Positions 1 through 5,498 of a DNA stretch of 9,714 nucleotides are shown here, one piece after another. The position numbers and the translations under genes were made by a program. How positions within the stretch are numbered: the stretch's first letter is position 1; each line of letters starts with the position of its first letter. Source of the stretch: Streptosporangiaceae bacterium (GTDB taxonomy: Bacteria > Actinomycetota > Actinomycetes > Streptosporangiales > Streptosporangiaceae); contig JASIBM010000095.1 in NCBI GenBank assembly GCA_030045175.1, positions 1 to 9,714 on the forward strand, given 5' to 3'. Below the pieces are notes generated by a model that was given only the letters and a program-made list of their open reading frames with translations, was not told the DNA's origin and ran no database searches.

Positions 1-40
1 TGAAGCCATCTACGTAGATATTCGCCACCGGCCGTACCAT
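1..40 (-). CDS. NYN-domain protein, N-terminal fragment (runs off left edge)
   Basis: On the minus strand an ATG at base 40 opens a frame reading MVRPVANIYVDGF and continues out of the window. The string NIYVDGF, placed a few residues after the start, is the usual opening of NYN (LabA/DUF88, PIN-like) domain proteins. In those proteins this first Asp is one of the metal-binding acidic residues of the proposed ribonuclease site. Only 13 residues are visible, so the family call rests on this motif alone. No strong Shine-Dalgarno sequence is visible before the ATG. A perfect inverted repeat lies 14 bp upstream of the start. The gene points away from the lanthipeptide genes and may belong to a neighbouring unit. 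A plus-strand reading of the same bases (ending at 58) is less convincing. Confidence 0.6.
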   Translation of the reverse strand, partial: MVRPVANIYVDGF

Positions 41-53
41 GGCCTGGTGCCTG

Positions 54-75
54 CTTGAGTTCACCACCACTCAAG
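54..75. promoter_or_regulatory. 7-bp perfect inverted repeat, possible operator or 5'-UTR hairpin
   Basis: CTTGAGT at 54-60 and ACTCAAG at 69-75 are perfect reverse complements separated by 8 bases (TCACCACC). The site is 14 bp upstream of the NYN gene start, where an operator or a leader hairpin would be expected. No T-run follows on either strand, so it does not look like an intrinsic terminator. No known regulator is assigned. Confidence 0.35.
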
Positions 76-285
76 GCTAGGCGGCCAGGCCGCTGGGCGC
101 GTCCTGTTCTTCGAAACAGTGTTCGGGTCAGCTCGCGTCGTACACCCAGGCAGTCGCGTACCGGTCAGCGGACGGCCACCGCGGCCACTGCGCGTCACCA
201 AGATGATGCCGCGGATCGGACTGCGCGCACGGCGCGAGCGGAACCGCGGCCTCGCAGCGGCGCCGAACCTATGGCCTTGGGCTAG

Positions 286-465
286 TTACACTGGGCAGAA
301 ATGGGTGAGATCTTCGCAGATGGTGGTGGGCGTTGAGTAATACCCGGAGCCGGACAGGCACTGGCATGCCATGTGCAGGGTGTCGTGGCGTTCACTGAAG
401 CCGATGCCGGGCTCTATCACGTCTTCGCTGGCCACGCGCGGTTCCAGGGCAAGCAGCGCGTTCAT
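286..465 (-). CDS. lanA: Lanthipeptide precursor peptide (LanA-like)
   Basis: This 59-residue peptide is divergent from the lanthionine synthetase and is its probable substrate. The ATG at 465 is preferred because GGGAG (plus-strand ctccc, 471-475) lies 5 nt upstream. An in-frame ATG at 477 would add four residues and lacks a ribosome site. The N-terminal part starts MNALLALEPRV. Its amphipathic LLxLE segment resembles the LLxLQ-type recognition element of class III/IV leaders, and acidic residues follow. The C-terminal half has Cys34, Cys36, Cys50 and Cys57. It also has Ser38, Ser40, Ser44, Thr45, Thr47, Thr48 and Thr54. TTIC (47-50) and THFC (54-57) have the Thr-x-x-Cys spacing of methyllanthionine rings. 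Thr29 precedes Cys34, so the leader/core border is uncertain. The stop is TAA directly after CPV. The gene is visibly less G+C-rich than its neighbours. 'lanA' is a generic label; the mature product is unknown. Confidence 0.8.
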   Translation of the reverse strand: MNALLALEPRVASEDVIEPGIGFSERHDTLHMACQCLSGSGYYSTPTTICEDLTHFCPV

Positions 466-524
466 GGTGGCTCCCATCTGGCACCCGCGGCGGCGATACC
501 TGGGCAGCCGCTCGCTTTACGCGG

Positions 525-553
525 ATCGTCCCAGCGCCATTGTGGCGTGTCAA
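525..553 (-). promoter_or_regulatory. Likely promoter of the lanthipeptide precursor gene
   Basis: Read on the minus strand, a consensus -35 TTGACA (553-548) is followed after 17 bp by GACGAT (530-525), a moderate actinobacterial -10. Transcription would begin near 518, giving a leader of about 50 nt before the precursor ATG at 465. The spacer contains the inverted repeat CGCCA-TTG-TGGCG (535-547). The -35 lies upstream of the favoured synthetase start at 591, so the element is intergenic. Confidence 0.5.
535..547. repeat. Inverted repeat in the precursor promoter spacer (possible operator)
   Basis: CGCCA (535-539), TTG (540-542) and TGGCG (543-547) form a perfect 5-bp inverted repeat. It lies between the -35 and -10 of the putative precursor promoter. 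A protein bound here could control the precursor gene and, given the short gap, the synthetase as well. A 5-bp half-site can arise by chance in G+C-rich DNA. Confidence 0.3.
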
Positions 554-576
554 GCAGCAGTTTCACGTGGCTCTGC

Positions 577-593
577 AGGAAAGGAGCGATGTG
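577..593 (+). promoter_or_regulatory. Ribosome binding site choosing GTG 591 as synthetase start
   Basis: AGGAAAGGAG at 577-586 precedes an in-frame GTG at 591 by 4 nt from its last G, and by more from the inner AGGA. The longer reading starts at TTG 540, has no purine-rich site before it, and would put its first codons inside the precursor promoter. GTG 591 is therefore the better start, although the spacing is short. Confidence 0.55.
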
Positions 594-3182
594 GGCAGCG
601 CCCTGGCCGGTGATGAACTGATCGAGCGGCTGGTCCGTGCGGGCGTGGGGGCGGGATGGCGGGTGACTGCCGGGCCGGTATGGCTGATGGCCATGCCCGT
701 CGGCCAGGTTGTGACGCAGCAGGGCTGGAAGCTGCACGTGTCGTCGCGAGCGGCCGGGCTGGTGGATCTGATCGAGGTGATCGTGCCGGTACTGGCCACG
801 GAGCGCTGTGCGTTCAAGGTGGCTCGCTCACCGCGAGTCCTGACCGGGCTGAATGACGGGCTGACCTCGCCGACAAGCGTGGGGAAGGCGGTGACCGTGT
901 ACCCGGACCCGGGACGGGTGCGGGAGCTTGGGCTGGAACTGGCCGGATTGCTGCGAGGCCGCCGGGGGCCACGGGTGCTCAGCGACCGGCGGGTGGCGGC
1001 GGGCGCACCGGTGTATTACCGGTACGGGCCGTTCGCGACGGGCTGGGAAGCTGACGCCCGCGGGTGGCTGGCACCCCGGCTGCACGGGCCGGCCGGGGAG
1101 GTACTAGACGGGGCGGCGACCTTGGAATACCGGCAGCCGCCTTGGGTGACCGATCCGTTCACCGGGCAAGCCGGCGACCAGCGTCCGGCGGCGGCGACCC
1201 TGGGCGGGCACTACCAGCTCACTGACGGCCTGCGCCAGGCGGCGCAGGGCAATATCTACCGTGCCGTTGACCTGCGCGACGGCTCTGCGGTGGTGGTCAA
1301 GGAGGCGCGCGCTCTGGTGGCCGAGCACGGCGGCCAGGTTGATACGCGGATGCGGATGCGGAACGAGCGCCGCGTGCTGCAGGCTCTGGACGGCGTGGCC
1401 GGGATCCCCCGCTTCATTGATCATTTCCGCAATGGTGATGATGAGTTCCTGGTCACCACCGACTGCGGGTCGGCCAGCTTGCCCGAGGACGTGCTGCGCA
1501 ACGGGCTGTACCCGGTCGCCGGCGTCGGCTCGCGCAGCCTGGCCGCGCTGGCGGGCAGGCTGGCCCGCATCCTGCATGACCTGCACGAGCGCGGGGTGAT
1601 CATGCGGGACCTGTCGCCGAAGAACGTCGTGATCGGCGACGCGGGCGCGAGCATCGTCGACTTCGGCTTGTCCGCGTATGACGGCCTGCATCTGCCTGGT
1701 GCCACTGCCGGTTACGCGCCGCCGCGGCAGTGGCGCGACGAGCCGCCCGCAGCGGCCGACGACTATTTCGCGCTTGGCATGACCGTGCTGTACGCGGCTA
1801 GCGGACTTGAGCCGGTCAGCGCGGATGACGATCCAGGCCTGCCGCAGGCCAGGGCGCTGCAGACATTGCGGCGAGACCACGGCCCGGTACCAGAAGGCCT
1901 CATCGCCCTCATCGCCGATCTGATCAGCGGTGACGACCAGGCCGCCCGCGCCGCGTTCGAGTGCCTGGCCCGCGGCCAGTCAGTACCTGGCCAGTCAGCC
2001 CCTGGCCAGTCAGCCTGCAGTCATGGCCCGGCCCGGCCGCTGCCCGCCTTCGGCGAGGTCAGCGCGCAGCTTGCCGCGGAGGTATCCCAGGCCCTGCTTG
2101 AGGACCTGCTCGGCCACGTCGAGAATCTGCTCAACGACCCGCCCGCCCAGCCTGCCGCCCACGACGCTAGCGTCTACCAGGGCAGTTCAGGGATCGGGCT
2201 GGAGTTGCTGCACCACCTCAGCCGCTCGCGGACCGCGCCGCTTGTCGCCGGCCTAGCCGCTTTCACCGTGCGAGCCGCCGAGCGGGTCAAGCTGCCGCCT
2301 GGCCTGTTCACCGGCACGACTGGCGCAAGCGTCTTCCTGACCCGCGCCGCGGCCCAGGGGATCGCCGTTCCAGCTGCCCCCTGGGACTCACCCGGACCAG
2401 GCTGGCAGCCAGAAGGCGATGACCTCATCGTGGGCGCCGCCGGCATCGGCCTGGGGCACCTGTGGCTCTACCGCGGCAGCGGTGACCCCGCGCACCTGCG
2501 GGTCGCCCAGCGCTGCCACCACGCCATCGTCGCCCGCACCATCGCGCGGTCCCCGTTCCTGGCCGGCGCACCGCCAGCACCCGGCATCGACCCGGCCGCC
2601 GGGCGGGCCCATGGCCTGGCGGGAATCACCGAATTCCTGATCACCTTCGCCGGGCAGGCCGACGACCAGTCAGCGCGCGAGGCCGCGGCCCGGTCCGCCG
2701 CCGAGCTCGCCCGCCACGCCAGCGCCCTGCTCCCCGACGTTAACCGGAGCACCGCCGCGCCGCTGGCCGTGTCCTGGTGCCAGGGCCTGGCCGGCATCGG
2801 CCAGGCCCTGCTGCACGCCAGCATCACCCTCCAGGACGACTCCCTGGCCGCGCTGGCCTACCGCACCGCAGAAACGGCCATGGCCTACCTGCCCAGGCTC
2901 AGCCTGCCCACCCGATGCTGCGGCGCGGCCGGCGTCGGCCACTTCCTCATCGATCTCGCCCTCACCAGCCAGGACGACCGCTACTGGCAGGCCGCCGGCG
3001 ACGTCGCCACCCACATGCTGCTGCGCAGCAGCGGACCACCCAGCCGTCCCCGTTTCATCGCCGTCTCCCCGCACCACGCCCCAACCTCGTGGGCCTTCGG
3101 CATCCCAGGCCAGCTATCCTTCTTCCGCCGGCTCGCCATCCGCGGCGGACCCGACAGCACCCCACTGTGGACACCCGGCTAA
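591..3182 (+). CDS. lanL: Class IV-type lanthionine synthetase (LanL; lyase-kinase-cyclase)
   Basis: This 863-residue enzyme (880 if read from TTG 540) should phosphorylate Ser/Thr in the precursor, eliminate phosphate to give dehydroamino acids, and close thioether rings with Cys. Numbering is from GTG 591. The lyase domain (about 1-200) has QGWKLHVSS (43-51), SVGKAVTVYP (96-105) and YYRYG (142-146), conserved landmarks of LanKC/LanL lyases. The kinase domain (about 205-460) has VVVK with Lys237, MRDLSPKN (338-345) for the catalytic loop and DFG (357-359). A repeat-bearing linker follows. The LanC-like cyclase (about 500-863) has RAHGLAG (His674), SWCQG (Cys730) and RCCGAAG (Cys776, Cys777). 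Those match the LanC catalytic His and three zinc ligands. Class III LanKC proteins lack the ligands, so class IV fits best. The second motif is CCG rather than CHG, as in ProcM-like LanM enzymes. The gene faces away from its presumed substrate gene, and its stop overlaps the stop of the next, convergent gene by 4 bp. 'lanL' is a generic label. Confidence 0.9.
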   Translation: MGSALAGDELIERLVRAGVGAGWRVTAGPVWLMAMPVGQVVTQQGWKLHVSSRAAGLVDLIEVIVPVLATERCAFKVARSPRVLTGLNDGLTSPTSVGKAVTVYPDPGRVRELGLELAGLLRGRRGPRVLSDRRVAAGAPVYYRYGPFATGWEADARGWLAPRLHGPAGEVLDGAATLEYRQPPWVTDPFTGQAGDQRPAAATLGGHYQLTDGLRQAAQGNIYRAVDLRDGSAVVVKEARALVAEHGGQVDTRMRMRNERRVLQALDGVAGIPRFIDHFRNGDDEFLVTTDCGSASLPEDVLRNGLYPVAGVGSRSLAALAGRLARILHDLHERGVIMRDLSPKNVVIGDAGASIVDFGLSAYDGLHLPGATAGYAPPRQWRDEPPAAADDYFALGMTVLYAASGLEPVSADDDPGLPQARALQTLRRDHGPVPEGLIALIADLISGDDQAARAAFECLARGQSVPGQSAPGQSACSHGPARPLPAFGEVSAQLAAEVSQALLEDLLGHVENLLNDPPAQPAAHDASVYQGSSGIGLELLHHLSRSRTAPLVAGLAAFTVRAAERVKLPPGLFTGTTGASVFLTRAAAQGIAVPAAPWDSPGPGWQPEGDDLIVGAAGIGLGHLWLYRGSGDPAHLRVAQRCHHAIVARTIARSPFLAGAPPAPGIDPAAGRAHGLAGITEFLITFAGQADDQSAREAAARSAAELARHASALLPDVNRSTAAPLAVSWCQGLAGIGQALLHASITLQDDSLAALAYRTAETAMAYLPRLSLPTRCCGAAGVGHFLIDLALTSQDDRYWQAAGDVATHMLLRSSGPPSRPRFIAVSPHHAPTSWAFGIPGQLSFFRRLAIRGGPDSTPLWTPG
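1974..2018 (+). repeat. Three 15-bp tandem repeats in the synthetase linker
   Basis: Three in-frame copies of GGCCAGTCAG plus five variable bases occupy 1974-1988, 1989-2003 and 2004-2018. They encode GQSVP, GQSAP and GQSAC. The repeat lies between the end of the kinase domain and the start of the cyclase domain, so it probably forms a flexible linker. Copies 1 and 2 differ at about two positions, which suggests recent slippage. Copy number could vary between strains. Confidence 0.85.
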
Positions 3183-3907
3183 CGCCGGCCGGGCGTGATG
3201 CCTCCCAGCGGTGCTGGATCCTTTGGCGCGTACCAGGTGGCCGGGAAGAATCCCAGGATGGTGTCGTCGCCGGAGTAGCTGAACGTCGTGGTGCCCGTCG
3301 GGTTCGTGTGGTCGAACGTGATCGCGACATTGTCGTTGCCGGGCAGGTTGGGGTCGTACACCCGGACGGTCGTCATGGCACCGGAGTCCTCGTAGCCCCA
3401 CGCCAGGACCTGGTGGTTCATGCCGAGCTGGGCCGGTTCGGCGGAGTGGACGGTCACCAGCCCCAGCGGACATGGACGCATGGCATCGATCGTGCTGCGG
3501 ATCGTCGGCATTGACTGGTTGATGGTGAGATCCGACGTCCCTGTTACCGACGTGATCGTGTCACCGAAGAGGCTGACCTGGTCGTTATGCGTCGGCAGCT
3601 GCATCCAGCTGTAGTAATGCATGATCCCGGAGGGAATGTTGAAGCTGTCCAGCAGGCGCTGGACGATGTACTTGAACGCGGGCGATTGGTCCGGCGGATT
3701 GACGGTGGTGGCAGGTGGGAGCTGGCCGGCGTTGAGCAAGTCAAGCACCGCGAAGACCATCCCGCCGCACAGGCCGGTCGCCGCGTTCCCGATCGTGACC
3801 GGCGGGAAGGGGGCCGGCATCGGAACGGTGATGTCCGGCTCGTCCGGCCAGCTGTTCGGGTAGTGCAGGCCGTTCCTGCTCGGGAGAAAGCCAATGACGT
3901 CGCCCAC
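3179..3907 (-). CDS. Papain-fold/C39-like putative cysteine peptidase, unnamed family
   Basis: This protein of 242 residues starts at a GTG with GGAG 7 nt upstream. I recognise the pattern as an actinobacterial family of unknown function and know no characterised member. GLCGGMVF (45-52, Cys47), NHQVLAWGY (164-172, His165) and VYDPNLP (183-189, Asp185) follow the Cys, then Gly-aromatic-flanked His, then Asp-Pro order of C39-like and papain-fold peptidases. This is an inference from motif order. There is no signal peptide or membrane segment, so it should be cytoplasmic. Its stop (TAG, 3181-3179) overlaps the synthetase stop in the shared bases CTAA, so the two genes converge. If it is a protease, removal of the lanthipeptide leader is an attractive role, because class III/IV loci often lack an obvious dedicated protease. 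The Cys may instead serve a non-proteolytic transferase, or the fold may be inactive. Confidence 0.7.
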   Translation of the reverse strand: MGDVIGFLPSRNGLHYPNSWPDEPDITVPMPAPFPPVTIGNAATGLCGGMVFAVLDLLNAGQLPPATTVNPPDQSPAFKYIVQRLLDSFNIPSGIMHYYSWMQLPTHNDQVSLFGDTITSVTGTSDLTINQSMPTIRSTIDAMRPCPLGLVTVHSAEPAQLGMNHQVLAWGYEDSGAMTTVRVYDPNLPGNDNVAITFDHTNPTGTTTFSYSGDDTILGFFPATWYAPKDPAPLGGITPGRR

Positions 3908-3945
3908 TTACCGACTCCGCTCCGCTGACGCCGCGTGCCTGCGAT

Positions 3946-3975
3946 AGTCTACCGCCAATTACATATCATCATCAA
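3946..3975 (-). promoter_or_regulatory. Likely promoter of the putative cysteine peptidase gene
   Basis: On the minus strand TTGATG (3975-3970) and TAGACT (3951-3946) are separated by 18 bp. They lie in the only A+T-rich patch of this region, about 40 bp upstream of the GTG at 3907. Both hexamers are close to actinobacterial housekeeping consensus. This suggests the peptidase gene has its own promoter and does not rely only on read-through from the MocR gene upstream. Confidence 0.5.
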
Positions 3976-4005
3976 ACGGTATAGATAGGCCGCTCGCCAG
4001 CGGGT

Positions 4006-4019
4006 CGCGCCAGGGCGCG
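4006..4019 (-). terminator. Short G+C hairpin after the MocR gene (weak terminator candidate)
   Basis: CGCGC (4006-4010) and GCGCG (4015-4019) pair around the loop CAGG, 6 bp beyond the MocR stop codon. There is no T-run on the minus strand after it, so it is at best a weak factor-independent terminator. Read-through toward the peptidase gene remains possible. Confidence 0.2.
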
Positions 4020-4024
4020 GACGG

Positions 4025-5425
4025 CTAGGTGGTCACGTTCAGCGTTGCGCAAAGGCGGGCTATCGCCGTGCTGAGCGCGTGCGCAGGCGGAGTCGCGTAA
4101 CCGACGACCAGCGCGGGATCTCGCTGCTGCGTCCCGGTGCGGAACTCGGAAAGCCCTTCCAGAGCCAGTCCGCGGCGAGCAGCCTCGCCGATCACGTCCT
4201 GTTCCCGCGTGGCCGGAGGCAACGTCACCAGGGCGTGCATCCCAGCCGCGATGCCGGTGAGGTGTACCTGCGGCGCGCGGCGGGCTAGCTCAGCCACGAG
4301 CCGGTCCCTGCGCTGCCGGTACGCGAGCCGCACCCGGCGCACTTGCCTGTCGTAGCCGCCAGAGGTGATGAACTCGGCAAGAGTGATCTGGTCAAGGCTG
4401 CTGCTGAGCATGCCCGCCGCGCGCTTGGCCGAGACGACGTCGTCGACGAGCCTGGCGGGGAGCACAAGCCATGCCAGCCGCAGGCCAGGAGCCAGGCTCT
4501 TACTGGCGGTGCCCGCATAGGCGACATGCTCGGGAGCAAGTGACTGCAGGGCACCGATGGCCTGCCGGTCGTAGCGGAACTCACCGTCGTAGTCGTCCTC
4601 AACGACCAGTCGGCCGGTCCCGACGGCCCAGTCGACCACCTCGCGGCGACGGCGCGAATGCAGCGCGACGCCGAGCGGGAACTGATGCGCCGGGGTAAGG
4701 AGCACCGCGTCCTCATTGGTGAGCGCGCTGGCGACCACTCCGTGCTCGTCCACGTCAAGCGGCGAGAGTTGCAGGCCACTCGCCGCGGCTATCCGCGAGT
4801 GCGCGTGATGCCCGAAGCCTTCGACCCCGACGCTGCTCGCACCGGACTCGCCCAGCGCTCGGCAGATAAGGTCCAGCGCCTGCGAGTAACCCGCGCACAC
4901 CACGATGCGCTCTGGCGTGACAGCAACGCCGCGCGCACGCGACAGGTAGCCAGCGAGCGCGACTCGCAGCGGCTCAAGTCCGCGGGGATCGCCGTAGCCG
5001 AGCGCGGCGGCTGGCGTGCGCGCGAGCGCGCGCCGCGCGGCGGCGAGCCATGCCGTGCGCGGGAACGCGGACAGGTCTGGCACGCCGGCCCGCAGGTCAT
5101 ACCGGACCAGCGGCTGCACGGCCGGCGGCTGCGCCACGACGGCAGGGACGGGCGGCCTGATGCGCTCGGCGACCCATGTCCCTGAGCCGTGCCGTGCCGC
5201 CAGCCAGCCTTCGGCGACAAGCTGACCGTAGGCGTCCACCACGGTATTCCGCGCAACGCCGAGATCTCTGGCAAGCGCTCGCGACGCGGGCAGGGCGGTG
5301 CCAGGCGTGAGCCGTCCGCTGCTGATTGCCTCGCGCAGCGCCGACTCCAGGCTGGCCCGCAGGCCAGCCCCGGACATCTCCAGGTGCAGATCGAGTCCGG
5401 CCGAAGTGGCCCATGTTTCCTGCAT
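4025..5425 (-). CDS. MocR-family transcriptional regulator (GntR HTH plus aminotransferase-like domain, PdxR-like)
   Basis: The 466-residue length is typical of MocR/GabR/PdxR regulators. Residues about 12-85 form a GntR winged helix-turn-helix, with LTPGTALPASRALARDLGV (39-57) and RNTVVDAYGQLVAEGWL (59-75). Residues about 105-466 are a fold-type I aminotransferase-like effector domain that should bind pyridoxal phosphate. Its marks are EDDYDGEFRYD (276-286) and GTASKSLAPGLRLAW (305-319), whose Lys309 is the expected Schiff-base lysine. It probably binds DNA as a dimer and uses a PLP adduct as signal. It is divergent from the AhpD-family gene, the usual arrangement for control of both units. 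Its likely -10, TAGGAT (5439-5434), is 8 nt from the ATG, so the transcript may be leaderless. Target genes and ligand are unknown. Control of vitamin B6 synthesis is not supported, because no pdxS or pdxT gene is here. Confidence 0.93.
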   Translation of the reverse strand: MQETWATSAGLDLHLEMSGAGLRASLESALREAISSGRLTPGTALPASRALARDLGVARNTVVDAYGQLVAEGWLAARHGSGTWVAERIRPPVPAVVAQPPAVQPLVRYDLRAGVPDLSAFPRTAWLAAARRALARTPAAALGYGDPRGLEPLRVALAGYLSRARGVAVTPERIVVCAGYSQALDLICRALGESGASSVGVEGFGHHAHSRIAAASGLQLSPLDVDEHGVVASALTNEDAVLLTPAHQFPLGVALHSRRRREVVDWAVGTGRLVVEDDYDGEFRYDRQAIGALQSLAPEHVAYAGTASKSLAPGLRLAWLVLPARLVDDVVSAKRAAGMLSSSLDQITLAEFITSGGYDRQVRRVRLAYRQRRDRLVAELARRAPQVHLTGIAAGMHALVTLPPATREQDVIGEAARRGLALEGLSEFRTGTQQRDPALVVGYATPPAHALSTAIARLCATLNVTT

Positions 5426-5426
5426 T

Positions 5427-5439
5427 AAAGTGGATCCTA
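5427..5439. promoter_or_regulatory. PdxR/MocR-type AAAGTGG box (probable autoregulatory site)
   Basis: The plus-strand bases AAAGTGGATCCTA sit two bases outside the MocR start codon. They closely resemble the motif AAAGTGG-W-(T)-CTA that I recall being reported for corynebacterial PdxR, with one extra C here. A partial copy, AAGTGGCCC, occurs 24 bp away at 5404-5412 inside the start of the regulator gene. That matches the direct-repeat habit of MocR sites. The box overlaps the likely -10 and start point of the regulator transcript, which suggests autorepression. Confidence 0.5.
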
Positions 5440-5498
5440 ACTCTGAGCCTCTTGTGCGCTAGCGTCGAAGCGCAGACACCAACCAGGAGGACGTTCCG

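Noticed and set aside
8..19. Perfect 12-bp palindrome ATCTACGTAGAT
   Set aside because: It coincides with the codons of the IYVD motif of the NYN gene and is probably fortuitous.
55..285. Arg-rich 76-residue plus frame and other small frames between the NYN gene and the precursor
   Set aside because: Composition is that of random G+C-rich DNA, with no ribosome site or motif. The stretch 76-285 shows nothing I can assign.
373..621. Plus-strand small frames across the precursor region
   Set aside because: They are antisense to the precursor and lack ribosome sites. The minus frame has a Shine-Dalgarno sequence, a promoter and a sensible Cys/Thr core.
1104..1880. 258-residue minus-strand frame
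   Set aside because: It is antisense to the lyase and kinase region of the synthetase, with low-complexity Arg/Val/Gln composition and no motif. Open frames of this kind are expected in very G+C-rich DNA.
591..3182. Class III (LanKC, labionin-type) assignment of the synthetase
   Set aside because: The cyclase domain keeps the catalytic His and three potential zinc-binding cysteines, which class III enzymes lack.
3205..3217. Hairpin CCAGC-GGT-GCTGG after the synthetase stop
   Set aside because: The stem is only 5 bp, lacks a proper T-run, and lies within the last codons of the convergent peptidase gene. It is too weak to call a terminator.
2777..3514. 245-residue plus-strand frame spanning the end of the synthetase and the peptidase gene
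   Set aside because: It overlaps two genes with recognisable motifs in other frames and is a Pro/Arg/His-rich shadow.
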